Positions 37,696-45,947 of a stretch of DNA of 64,000 bases are shown here, one piece after another. The stretch is taken from contig CAJPFG010000031.1 of NCBI GenBank assembly GCA_905339235.1, positions 62,001-126,000 of the forward strand. The letters run 5' to 3'. Both the position numbers and the translations under genes were made by a program. Numbering within the stretch: the first letter of the stretch is position 1; every line of letters begins with the position of its first letter. The stretch is from Phycisphaerales bacterium (GTDB taxonomy: Bacteria > Planctomycetota > Phycisphaerae > Phycisphaerales > UBA1924). The notes beneath the pieces are model-generated. The model was not told the origin of the DNA. It worked only from the letters and a program-made list of their open reading frames with translations, and searched no databases.

Positions 37696-38973
37696 ATGCT
37701 CCGGGTCCTCTACGTAGACATGAACTCCTACTTCGCCTCGGTGGAGCAGCAGGTGCACCCCGACCTGCGCGGCAAGGCCATCGCGGTCGTTCCGGTGGAA
37801 TCTGATTCCACGTCCGTCATCGCCGCGTCATATCCCGCGAAGGCCTTTGGCATCCGTACGGGCACGAAGGTCGGCGACGCCCGGAGAATGTGTCCCGGGC
37901 TGATCCTGGTGAAGGGCCGGCCGGATGAATACGTGCGGGCTCACCACAAGGTCCTCGCGGCCATCGACACCGTGCTGCCGGTGCACGCGGTGCACTCCAT
38001 CGACGAATGCTCGTGCCGACTCATGGGCACCGAGTGCGAGCCCGTGAGGGCGGAGGAGTTGGGGCGGCGGATCAAGCGGGCGATTCTGCGGGATGTGGGC
38101 GAGTGCCTGACAAGTTCGGTGGGGATCGCGCCGAACCGGTTTCTGGCGAAGGTGGCCGCGGACATGCAAAAGCCCGATGGACTGACGGTTTTGAAGTCGG
38201 AGGAGATCCCTGAGAAGTTGCTCGGGCTGAAACTGATCGATCTGCCGGGGATTGGCGTGAAGATGCAGGAGCGGCTGCGGCGAGCCGGGGTGACGACGAT
38301 CGACCAGTTATACAACATGGACGAGCCGGGGCTGGGCAAGTCGTGGGGCAGCGTGGTCGGGAGGGAGTGGTGGTATCTGCTGCGCGGGCTGCCGGTGCAC
38401 GATCCGTTCGACGGGGAGAGGCCGCGACGGACGATCGGGCATTCGCACGTCCTCGGGCCGGAGAGTCGGGACGAGCACAAGGCACGGCAGGTTGCGATGA
38501 GGCTGCTGGCGAAGGTGGGGCAGCGTGCGCGGCACCTGGGCTACGTCGCGGCCAACATGACGCTGTCGCTGCGGTACCTGGGGTCGCTGGGGGATCGGGC
38601 GCGTGGCGCCGGCACCGGCTGGTCGAAGGGTGATGCGCAGTCGCGGTGGCATGCGCGCGGAGCCTTGGGCGGAGTGAACGACACCGAGTCGCTGATCCGG
38701 GTCTTCGCGAGCCTGTGGGCGCAGCGCCCGCCGGGGCGGCTTCTGCAGGTCGGCGTGACGCTGCACGACCTGTCGCCCGTGGGCGACACGCCGTCGCTGT
38801 TCGAGGGGCAGCAGCGGCTGGACCGCCTCGCTTCGGCGATGGACAAGATCAACCGCAAATACGGCGCGGACGCGGTCTATCCGGCGGCGATGCACGAGGC
38901 GCGGAAGAGCGCGCCGCGGCGGATTGCGTTCGGGAATATCCCGGACCTGGACTTGCCTGATATCGCGGATTAG
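37696..38973 (+). CDS. dinB: DNA polymerase IV (Y-family translesion polymerase)
   Basis: Predicted 425 residues. Metal-binding Asp8 (YVDMNSYFASVEQ) and the SIDE motif (SIDECS, Asp103-Glu104) are intact. The helix-hairpin-helix (LKLIDLPGIGVKMQERL), thumb and little finger (RRTIGHSHVLGPESRD) follow. The enzyme copies past damaged bases without proofreading. Residues ~295-320 hold an extra Gly-rich loop (GDRARGAGTGWSKGD). ATG 37696 is the natural Y-family start; the longer frame would run into uvrB. It is divergent from uvrB, which suggests shared control after DNA damage, an inference. Confidence 0.92.
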   Translation: MLRVLYVDMNSYFASVEQQVHPDLRGKAIAVVPVESDSTSVIAASYPAKAFGIRTGTKVGDARRMCPGLILVKGRPDEYVRAHHKVLAAIDTVLPVHAVHSIDECSCRLMGTECEPVRAEELGRRIKRAILRDVGECLTSSVGIAPNRFLAKVAADMQKPDGLTVLKSEEIPEKLLGLKLIDLPGIGVKMQERLRRAGVTTIDQLYNMDEPGLGKSWGSVVGREWWYLLRGLPVHDPFDGERPRRTIGHSHVLGPESRDEHKARQVAMRLLAKVGQRARHLGYVAANMTLSLRYLGSLGDRARGAGTGWSKGDAQSRWHARGALGGVNDTESLIRVFASLWAQRPPGRLLQVGVTLHDLSPVGDTPSLFEGQQRLDRLASAMDKINRKYGADAVYPAAMHEARKSAPRRIAFGNIPDLDLPDIAD

Positions 38974-39061
38974 AGGGCGGGCCTCGCGCGAGCGGGACCG
39001 AGCGGGAATGTCCTTGCGGATGCGTTGGCGCCGCGGCGGATCGAACTAGTCAAGGGGCGGC

Positions 39062-39090
39062 TTGTCAGGCTGATCGAAAGCCGGTAGATT
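39062..39090 (+). promoter_or_regulatory. Sigma-70-type promoter, TTGTCA-N17-TAGATT
   Basis: TTGTCA (39062-39067) and TAGATT (39085-39090) have 17 bases between them. The start of transcription near 39097 leaves a ~26-base leader containing AAGGAGG (39111-39117) before ATG 39123. Confidence 0.65.
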
Positions 39091-39122
39091 CGCTTCATCG
39101 CAGAGCGCGGAAGGAGGTCGGA

Positions 39123-39912
39123 ATGGACACCTTCGGGCTGGAGTCCTTCGGGGTCGCCTTGGCGATCGGAGCGTTCTTCCTCGTCATGCTGCTCGCGATT
39201 GTGGCTCTGTGCGTTGATCGGTGGCCGCTGGACTGGGGCTCGCGAGTTTGCGACGAATCATTCCACGTGGTCCGTGCTGGTGGGAGCCACGTTCGCGACC
39301 GTCATTGGCTTGCTCGCGGTGGATTTTTCCGACGCGGTCGAGGACAACCTGGTGCAATGGCTGTTTGTGGATGAAAAAGCGGTCTGCGCAGAGGCGATCC
39401 TGAGCACCGAAGGAAACTTCTACACCAATACATCTTTCGCGATGGAGTTGGCGGAGGCGGGGGTGCTGTCCAAGTTCGGCGGGGAGGGCGGCGCTCATTT
39501 GGAGAACGCGATCAAGCAGACTCCTCCAAGGTCTGAGTTGCAGGTGGATCGGGAATCTGCCCAGGATGTCCTGCGGCGCTGCTATTTCGCGCTCAAGAAC
39601 ATCGTGTTTCGAGAGGGAAACTACTTCATCGAGATGCGCGACTATAAAAACCGCATCGACTTCTCACGTGCGATCGTGTTCATCTGCTGGCTTTTGGCGC
39701 CCGTATCGATCGGGTGCACGATCTGGGGTCTGAGTCGCGATGCGGAGCGGAAGCGCGTGGTGGGTCACGGCGCCACACTCCTGGCTCTGGTCATTGCACT
39801 GGGCCTGTGCGCAAAGGTTGTCCTGGCACACGAAGAGGATGAGCAGGACAAGCGGGTCTTTGGCTACGGACTCACGCTCATCATGGCGGATCGACCGGAA
39901 AGCCCGAAGTAG
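39123..39912 (+). pseudogene. Membrane protein gene with a +1 frameshift near its 5' end
   Basis: A strong promoter and the Shine-Dalgarno AAGGAGG lead into ATG 39123, which encodes MDTFGLESFGVALAIGAFFL and a first membrane helix. That frame turns into Arg/Gly-rich sequence after about codon 38 and stops at 39374. The frame one base ahead, open from ~39199, carries the rest: a second helix (WSVLVGATFATVIGLLAV), a soluble charged domain and two more helices (AIVFICWLLAPVSIGCTIWGL; GATLLALVIALGLCAKVVL) to 39912. The shift lies between ~39199 and ~39265. It is either a real lesion, a sequencing error or, less likely, programmed frameshifting. No obvious slippery heptamer is seen. Family unknown. 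Confidence 0.7.
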
Positions 39913-39920
39913 CCTGCCTC

Positions 39921-40628
39921 TCAGCGCACCTTCCGCGGGTCGTCCGCGGGCTTGCCGTCGGCGTATTCCCAGACCGTAACGCGGAGTTTCTGGCGTCCCC
40001 ACTCGCGGGCGCGTTCGTGGCTGGGGTAGAGCACATCGAGGCGCTTGCCCTTGATTGCCCCGCCGCAGTCCAGCACCGGCACGATGTGGTTGTCGTCGTA
40101 GCCGGGGACCGTCAGCAGCGAGCCGTAGGGGAGAACGGTAGGATCGGCCGCGACGAGTGCGTGGCCGTTGGTCTCGACGGAGTGCAGGGTCGCGGTGATG
40201 CCGTCCGCGAACTCGCCGCAGGAACGGGCATCGGGTGAATAGGCGGTGACGACCATCTGGACAGTACGGGCGGGGCGGACTGGCCGACCGTTGAACCAGC
40301 GGATGGCAGGATCGGAGGCGTACCGCAGGGAATCGGAGACCGGCGCGGGCTCCACGGCGGGCTCTGCAACCGGCGATGTCTCCGGAACAACCTCCGGGTC
40401 GCCGGGTGCGCCCAGCACAAGGTTGACGGGCCGAATCGTCACGGGCGCGGGCGTCGGCGCCAATCGGACCGCCGCGAGAGGCATCGGGCGCTTTCCGAGT
40501 TCCTTGGTGAGGATGGCCGAGCCGGCGACAAGCGCGACAACCGTCGCCTGAATCGCCAGGCGCGTGGCCAAGCGTTTCCAGTTGATTTTGGAGGTTCGGC
40601 GAGAGGGCTTACGAGGTCCGTTCTTCAC
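39921..40628 (-). CDS. 3D-domain protein, putative peptidoglycan-active enzyme
   Basis: Predicted 235 residues. An N-terminal membrane anchor (RLAIQATVVALVAGSAIL) follows a basic cytoplasmic start. A Pro/Val-rich linker covers ~45-110. The C-terminal ~95 residues match the 3D (three-aspartate) domain of MltA/YocH-type cell wall enzymes: VVTAYSPDARSCGEFADG, VAADPTVLPYGSLLTVPG, VPVLDCGGAIKGKRLDVLY and REWGRQKLRVTVWEY. The three expected Asp residues are in AADP, LDCGG and RLDVLY. It probably cuts glycan strands by transglycosylation in the periplasm. GTG 40628 gives a natural basic N-terminus (KNGPRKPSRR); the frame is open to 40679. Confidence 0.78.
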   Translation of the reverse strand: MKNGPRKPSRRTSKINWKRLATRLAIQATVVALVAGSAILTKELGKRPMPLAAVRLAPTPAPVTIRPVNLVLGAPGDPEVVPETSPVAEPAVEPAPVSDSLRYASDPAIRWFNGRPVRPARTVQMVVTAYSPDARSCGEFADGITATLHSVETNGHALVAADPTVLPYGSLLTVPGYDDNHIVPVLDCGGAIKGKRLDVLYPSHERAREWGRQKLRVTVWEYADGKPADDPRKVR

Positions 40629-41016
40629 TTGGATTCCCACTGTCCACGCGTCGGCCGGGCCGCAGTTCCTTCCTCGCACTCCGGTTCAAAGGCTGCGATG
40701 CTACCTGCGTTGCGTGAGTCCTGCTTGGAGAAGGACTTACGGGAGTTTCTGGGTCTTTGAAGGGGTCGCCTCTGTAGGGGAGAGCGGGTTGGAACTAGAA
40801 TACACCAGATTGGCCGCCGAATGTGGTGTAAGTGCATTGGGACGTTGGATTTAGGAGTTCGGAAGCCGCAAACTCGGCGTAGACGGTCCAGCCGGAACCG
40901 GGCGGTGGAGATCCGGAGTAAAGCCTGTCGGTTGGGCGGGGCGAGCGATGCGAACAAAAACCAGTTTTGGTACGTAACAGTCGCATCGAGAAACCTCTAC
41001 GGAAGGAGGCCGCTGG
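40629..41016. other. 388-base divergent intergenic region with inverted repeats
   Basis: No gene is seen between the 3D-domain gene and htpX. It holds TACACCA (40801-40807) / TGGTGTA (40824-40830), whose left arm overlaps a minus-strand TATTCT -10-like box, and CGATGCGA (40946-40953) / TCGCATCG (40981-40988), which lies about 15 bases before the htpX Shine-Dalgarno sequence. I looked for c-di-AMP or c-di-GMP riboswitch motifs, which sometimes precede cell wall genes, and found no convincing match. Confidence 0.5.
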
Positions 41017-41877
41017 ATGATCCGGTTCGTGAATAACGTGAAAACTGCCGTGCTGCTCGCTGGGCTGATGGGGCTGTTTCTGCTCGTCGGGAGTCAGTGG
41101 GGCCAGACGGGATTGATCTTCGCGCTGGTATTCGGCGGGCTGACGAATGTGGTGGCGTGGTTTTTCTCGGACAAGATCGCGCTGGCCGCGATGCGCGGGC
41201 GCGAGGTTGGGCCCGATTCGGGCGGCGCCGCGAGCGAGTTGTACCACCTGGTTGATGAGTTGCGGCAACGGGCGGGACTGCCGATGCCGCGGGTGTACGT
41301 CTGCCCGCACGAAGCGCCGAACGCATTCGCGACGGGGCGATCCCCGCGAAAAGCGGCGGTGGCGGTGACCGAAGGCGCACTGCGCGTGCTGAACTACGAC
41401 GAGTTGCGCGGCGTCATCGGGCACGAGTTGGCGCACGTGAAGAACCGCGACACGCTGACCTCATGCATCGCCGCGACCATCGCGGGCGTGCTGGCGTACC
41501 TGGCGCACGTGGGGATGTTCTTCGGCGGGCGTCGAGATGGCGGGAATCCGCTCGTGGCGATTTTTACGGTGCTGTTCGCGATGATCGCCGCGGCCCTGAT
41601 CAAAGCGATGATCTCACGCTCGCGCGAATACGTCGCGGACCACGACGGCGCGGAGATCGCCGGGTCGCCCATGGGGTTGGTGTCCGCGCTGCAGCGGCTC
41701 GAGGCGTACAACCAGCGGATTCCGTTGGATCAACCCAACCCGGCGCAGAACAACCTGTTCATCGTCGAGCCCCTGACCGGGAAGAGCATCCTGAACATGT
41801 TCGCGTCACACCCGCCGACGGAGAAGCGGGTGGCGGCGCTGCTGGAGCAGGCGAGAGGAATGGCGGTCGCGGCGTAG
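41017..41877 (+). CDS. htpX: HtpX-type membrane zinc metalloprotease
   Basis: Predicted 286 residues. Two N-terminal helices (VKTAVLLAGLMGLFLLVG, TGLIFALVFGGLTNVVAWFF), then the protease domain with zinc site HELAH (His136, Glu137, His140) and third ligand Glu in SREYVADHDGAE, with two more helices between them. HtpX degrades misfolded membrane proteins and is an M48-family enzyme; MPRVYVCPHEAPNAFATGR is a family signature. GGAAGGAGG is a strong Shine-Dalgarno about 8 bases before the ATG. The gene is divergent from the 3D-domain gene. Confidence 0.93.
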   Translation: MIRFVNNVKTAVLLAGLMGLFLLVGSQWGQTGLIFALVFGGLTNVVAWFFSDKIALAAMRGREVGPDSGGAASELYHLVDELRQRAGLPMPRVYVCPHEAPNAFATGRSPRKAAVAVTEGALRVLNYDELRGVIGHELAHVKNRDTLTSCIAATIAGVLAYLAHVGMFFGGRRDGGNPLVAIFTVLFAMIAAALIKAMISRSREYVADHDGAEIAGSPMGLVSALQRLEAYNQRIPLDQPNPAQNNLFIVEPLTGKSILNMFASHPPTEKRVAALLEQARGMAVAA

Positions 41878-41946
41878 GTGAATAGGCAAGAGGCGAAAGG
41901 CGAAAGAAACCACATTGGAACGCTCGCTGTCCCTAGACTTACGACC

Positions 41947-43119
41947 GTGCCGCAGGACCCCCACGCTCAGCCCCTCGAACGCAGCCCATTGGGCCTGACC
42001 AGCGACGAGTTTATCGCTTCGGCGAAGGAACTCGCGGGGGTTGCCAGGCCGTCGGCGCTGGCCGCGTACCGGGCATTTTTCCGCACGGGCGACGTCGATG
42101 CGATCTCGCTCCGGAATTCCGAGAGCGCGACGCGGGAGGGCTGGACTCTGCCGGTGACCCGTTCGCTGCGCGAGGAATCGCCCGAAGGCGAGGTGGTGAA
42201 GTTCGTGACCGGCGTCCGCGGCGACCGGTTCTGGCAGGCGGGGCTCGAGGATCTGGAGATCGAGAGCGTGCTGATCCCGATGATCAGTTCGTCTGGCGCG
42301 CGGACGTACACGCTGTGCGTGTCGAGCCAGGTCGGGTGCGCGATGGGGTGCCGGTTCTGCGAAACGGGCCAGATGGGCCTCATCCGCTCGCTCACGAGCG
42401 CCGAGATCGTCGCGCAGTGGTGGAACGCGACGCACAAGATCGGCATCCGACCCAAGAACATCGTGTTCATGGGGATGGGTGAGCCGATGGACAACCTCGA
42501 CCACGTCATCCAGGCCATTTCGGTGCTGAAGGACCACAACGGCCCGCACATGCCGGTCAGCCAGGTCACCGTGTCCACGGTGGGACGCGTGGATGGCATC
42601 AAGCGGCTGGGCGAGAAGGTGCGCGAGCACGGGTGGCACCGGCTCGGGCTGGCGCTGTCGCTGAACGCCCCCAACGACGACGACCGCTCGTCGATCATGC
42701 CGGTGAACAAGCGGTGGAATCTCGCGGCGGTGCAGGAGGCGCTCCTGGAGTGGCCGCGGCGAACCGGGAACAAGGTGTGCATCGAGTACGTGCTGATTCC
42801 CGGCGTGAATGACACGCGCCGGCACGCGGAGCAGATCGCGGAGTTCATGCGCCCCTTCGGGCTGCTGCAGGGCGGCCGCATCGCCGGCAAAGCCCTGATG
42901 GCGATCCTGAACCTGATCCCGTACAACCCCAGGCGCCACTCGCCGTGGCCGGCGCCGAGCGAGGAGAGCGTGGACCAGTTCCTGGCGTGGCTGATCGACC
43001 TGGGGGTCTTCGCGAAGCGGCGCCGGACCAAGGGGCGGGAGATGATGGGCGCGTGCGGGCAGTTGGGGAGCGAGAAGATCCGCGGTCGCAAACTCGTGCA
43101 GGCGACAGTATCGGGTTGA
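41947..43119 (+). CDS. rlmN: RlmN/Cfr-family radical SAM methyltransferase
   Basis: Predicted 390 residues. It would methylate C2 of A2503 in 23S rRNA (and A37 of some tRNAs) by a two-cysteine radical mechanism. The [4Fe-4S] motif is Cys131-x3-Cys135-x2-Cys138 in CAMGCRFCETG. MGMGEPMDNLD, VTVSTVGRVDGI, LALSLNAPND and VCIEYVLIPGVND follow in family order, and the acceptor Cys370 is in MMGACGQLG. The sequence CETGQMGLIRSL differs somewhat from enterobacterial RlmN, so an RlmN-like paralogue with different specificity is not excluded. GTG 41947 lies 7 bases after TAGACT (41934-41939). Confidence 0.82.
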   Translation: MPQDPHAQPLERSPLGLTSDEFIASAKELAGVARPSALAAYRAFFRTGDVDAISLRNSESATREGWTLPVTRSLREESPEGEVVKFVTGVRGDRFWQAGLEDLEIESVLIPMISSSGARTYTLCVSSQVGCAMGCRFCETGQMGLIRSLTSAEIVAQWWNATHKIGIRPKNIVFMGMGEPMDNLDHVIQAISVLKDHNGPHMPVSQVTVSTVGRVDGIKRLGEKVREHGWHRLGLALSLNAPNDDDRSSIMPVNKRWNLAAVQEALLEWPRRTGNKVCIEYVLIPGVNDTRRHAEQIAEFMRPFGLLQGGRIAGKALMAILNLIPYNPRRHSPWPAPSEESVDQFLAWLIDLGVFAKRRRTKGREMMGACGQLGSEKIRGRKLVQATVSG

Positions 43120-43167
43120 AGACCTCGCGCGGACCGCGCTGGAGGATGGCTTTCGCATCATCACGCA

Positions 43168-45852
43168 ATGACGGCCGAGCCTGACTCCACACGATTGAGA
43201 ACACACGGGTCGAGCCGGCGCGGTGGGGCGCGGCGGTGGTTGGCGGTGGCCTACGTGCTCCTGCTGGCCGCGTCGGCGGCGTGGCGGTGGAATCTCCCCG
43301 ATCACGAGGCCTCCCACGACGACACGCACGCGGCCGCGAACATCGGCCGGTGGGGAAACAACGGGCGCCTCGGCGAAGCAACGGCGCGGCTGGCGTATCG
43401 GGAGTGGAGGCCGGCGGGCAACGCGCCCACGACGCTCCCACGCGTGTTGCTGCTGCACGGCTCGCCGGGTGACGGCTCGAACTTCGCGCGGGTGGGCCCG
43501 GAGATCGCCCGAAGCGGGTACCACGTGCTCGCGCCGGATCTTCCCGGGTTCGGCGATTCGCAAGGGTGCGCGGGCAGCCTTTCGATGCTCGCGCAGGCGC
43601 GGGCGATGCTGGAGTTCATGGGTGAGGGCCGGTTCCACGTCGTGGGCTGGTCCAACGGCGGCGGGGTGGCGCTGCACATGGCGGACCTGGCCCCGGACAA
43701 GATCGCGTCGCTGACGCTGCTGGGGTCCATCGGGGTGCAGGAGGACGAGGGCTCGGGCTCGTACTACTTTGAGCACTTCAAGTACAGCGTGGCGTTCGCC
43801 CTTGTCGGCGGGGCGCCCGAGTTGCTGCCGCATTTCGGACTGCTGGGGTCGTTCCGCGAACGGACGGCCTGGGTTCGCAACTTCTGGGAGAGCGACCAGC
43901 GGCCTCTGCGGGAGGTGATGGCGCAGGTCGAAGCGCCCACGCTGATCCTGCACGGCTCGCGCGACTTCCTCGTGCCCGCGCGAACGGCCGAGCACTCGCA
44001 CGCGATCATGAAGTCCAGCAGACTGGTGCTCCTGCCCGCGAGCCACTTCATGCCGTTCATGCAGGCGGAGGAATCGGCCCGGTACCTGCGGGAGCACTTC
44101 GCGCGGCACGACGAGCCGGGCGTGGCGGCGCGAACGGACCGACTGGACCTGTCGCGGCCGCGAGTGCTGAAGGGCCGGATGGACCGCTGGCTGGAGCGAA
44201 CGCGAGAAGGCGTGCGGGCGACGCCGTGGTGGGCGCAGATCGCCGGGATCGCGGTGCTGATGCTGCTGAGCCTGGGATGGATGGTGGTCGTAACGGGGTT
44301 GCTGGTGGTCGGGCTGGACATGGATTGGAGCGTGGCGCTGGTCGGGTTGTTCGCGGGATTCGCGTTGCAGCAGGCGGGGCTGTGGGCGATCGGCGCGCTG
44401 CGGTCGCGAGGCGTGATGATCCCGGCGAGGGAGAAAGCGCTGCGCACGTCGCGGGCGGATTGGCTCCGGCGGCTGCAACGGGGAGCGCTGGGCGAGGGCT
44501 TCGGCTCGCAGTTCGTGTCGGCGATGCGGGTGGGCGGGGCTTTCGGGCTGGGGCTGGCGCGAGCGGGATGGTGGGCGTCGGCGCGGTTTGTGGCGGGCCG
44601 GTGCCTGGGGATCGGCGTGTGGGTGCTCTCGAGTTTTCTCGCGGTGGTCCTGGCCGAGGTCCTCTTGGTCGGGGGCATACGCGAGCGTTTCGGCCTGCCC
44701 GGCGTCGCGTACACGCTCGTCAAGTTGATCCTCGTGGCGGAACTGGCGCCGATGCTCATCACGCGGCGGGGGAGGCAGCACCTGCTGGCGATCCTGCAGC
44801 GGATCATCCACTACGAGTACTGGCCGATGTGGGCCTTCTACATCCCGCTGGGCCCTTACCTGGCGTACCTCGCGTGGAAGCACGGCGGGTTCACCACGTT
44901 CACCTGCTGCAACCCGGGGATCGAGAACGGCGGCGGGGTGGTGGGCGAGAGCAAGTCGAAGATCACCGACGCCCTGCCGCGCGAGCCGGGCGTGCTGGCG
45001 ATGCGGCTGATCGCCCCTGGCGAGCCGCAGGCCCGGGTGCGGACGCTCGCGGAGATCATGGCGCGGGATCGGGCAATCACGTTCCCGCTGATCCTCAAGC
45101 CGGACGTGGGCCAGCGGGGATTCGCGGTGCGGCTGGTGCACTCGCACGACGACGCCCTGCGGTACTTCCAGGAGATGGCCGCGCCGGCGGTGGCCCAGGC
45201 GTACGCGGCGGGGCCGCTGGAGTGCGGGGTGTGCTGGGTTCGGCGGGTGCCGCCGGGCTCGGACGGGAACGAGGGATTCATCTACTCGGTCACGCGCAAG
45301 GAGTTTCCGCTCATCGTGGGCGACGGCGCGCGGACGCTGGAGGAACTGATCCTGGCGCACCCGCGGTTCAAGCGGCAGGCGGGCGTGTTCCTGGAGCGTT
45401 TCGCCGAGCAGGCCTCGCGTGTGCTGGAGGCCGGGGAGACGCTGCGGCTGGCCCAGTCGGGCAATCACTGCCAGGGAACGCTCTTCCGCGACGGGGCGGA
45501 CCTGATTACGCCGGACCTGAGCGCGACCATCGACCGCCTTTCGCGCGGATTCCGGGGCGGCCTGGACGTGGGGCGCTTCGACATCCGGTACGAGTCCGAC
45601 GCGGCGCTGCGGCGCGGCGAGGGGTTCCAGATCGTCGAACTCAACGGCGTCACCGGCGAGAGCACTAACCTGTACGACCCCTCGAAAAGCCTCCGCTGGG
45701 CCTACCGGGTGCTCTTCGGGCAGTGGCGGCTCCTGTTCGAGTTGGGCGCGTGGCGGAGATCGCAGGGAGCGCGGCCGATGACCCCCGGCGGGCTCTGGCG
45801 CGCCTGGCGCGAGCACGGCAGGGCGCGAAGCGGGCGGGCACTGGCGGACTAA
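43168..45852 (+). CDS. Fusion: alpha/beta hydrolase, polytopic membrane region, ATP-grasp domain
   Basis: Predicted 894 residues. An N-terminal helix (WLAVAYVLLLAASAAW) precedes an alpha/beta hydrolase domain (~70-320): LLLHGSPGDGSNF (oxyanion region), nucleophile Ser ~162 in VVGWSNGGGVALH, Asp in HGSRDFLVP and His in LPASHFMPF. Residues ~350-590 contain about six membrane helices. The C-terminal ~300 residues resemble ATP-grasp ligases: LILKPDVGQRGFAVRLV (ATP-binding lysine/Gly loop) and FQIVELNGVTGESTNLYDPS (metal-binding acid/Asn). ATP-grasp enzymes join carboxylates to amines; the hydrolase may cleave an ester or amide of the same substrate. The combination in one chain is unusual. Substrate unknown. 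Confidence 0.75.
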   Translation: MTAEPDSTRLRTHGSSRRGGARRWLAVAYVLLLAASAAWRWNLPDHEASHDDTHAAANIGRWGNNGRLGEATARLAYREWRPAGNAPTTLPRVLLLHGSPGDGSNFARVGPEIARSGYHVLAPDLPGFGDSQGCAGSLSMLAQARAMLEFMGEGRFHVVGWSNGGGVALHMADLAPDKIASLTLLGSIGVQEDEGSGSYYFEHFKYSVAFALVGGAPELLPHFGLLGSFRERTAWVRNFWESDQRPLREVMAQVEAPTLILHGSRDFLVPARTAEHSHAIMKSSRLVLLPASHFMPFMQAEESARYLREHFARHDEPGVAARTDRLDLSRPRVLKGRMDRWLERTREGVRATPWWAQIAGIAVLMLLSLGWMVVVTGLLVVGLDMDWSVALVGLFAGFALQQAGLWAIGALRSRGVMIPAREKALRTSRADWLRRLQRGALGEGFGSQFVSAMRVGGAFGLGLARAGWWASARFVAGRCLGIGVWVLSSFLAVVLAEVLLVGGIRERFGLPGVAYTLVKLILVAELAPMLITRRGRQHLLAILQRIIHYEYWPMWAFYIPLGPYLAYLAWKHGGFTTFTCCNPGIENGGGVVGESKSKITDALPREPGVLAMRLIAPGEPQARVRTLAEIMARDRAITFPLILKPDVGQRGFAVRLVHSHDDALRYFQEMAAPAVAQAYAAGPLECGVCWVRRVPPGSDGNEGFIYSVTRKEFPLIVGDGARTLEELILAHPRFKRQAGVFLERFAEQASRVLEAGETLRLAQSGNHCQGTLFRDGADLITPDLSATIDRLSRGFRGGLDVGRFDIRYESDAALRRGEGFQIVELNGVTGESTNLYDPSKSLRWAYRVLFGQWRLLFELGAWRRSQGARPMTPGGLWRAWREHGRARSGRALAD

Positions 45853-45947
45853 GGGGCGGTCCCGGGCACCCAGGACTCAGCACCCAGCACCCGGCCCCCG
45901 ATCGCCCCGCCGCTTGCTCGTCCGCCGCGGTGCCCTAACGATCCGGC

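Noticed and set aside
35352-37697. uvrB start at ATG 37697
   Set aside because: It would place the uvrB start on top of the dinB start and add 25 residues without family similarity; ATG 37622 fits the family and has a -10-like box.
40629-41016. c-di-AMP or c-di-GMP riboswitch before the 3D-domain gene or htpX
   Set aside because: Neither strand shows the conserved core motifs in order; only simple inverted repeats are present.
41806-45816. 1336-residue minus-strand frame
   Set aside because: Antisense shadow of rlmN and the fusion gene in GC-rich DNA; Arg/His/Pro-rich with no motifs.
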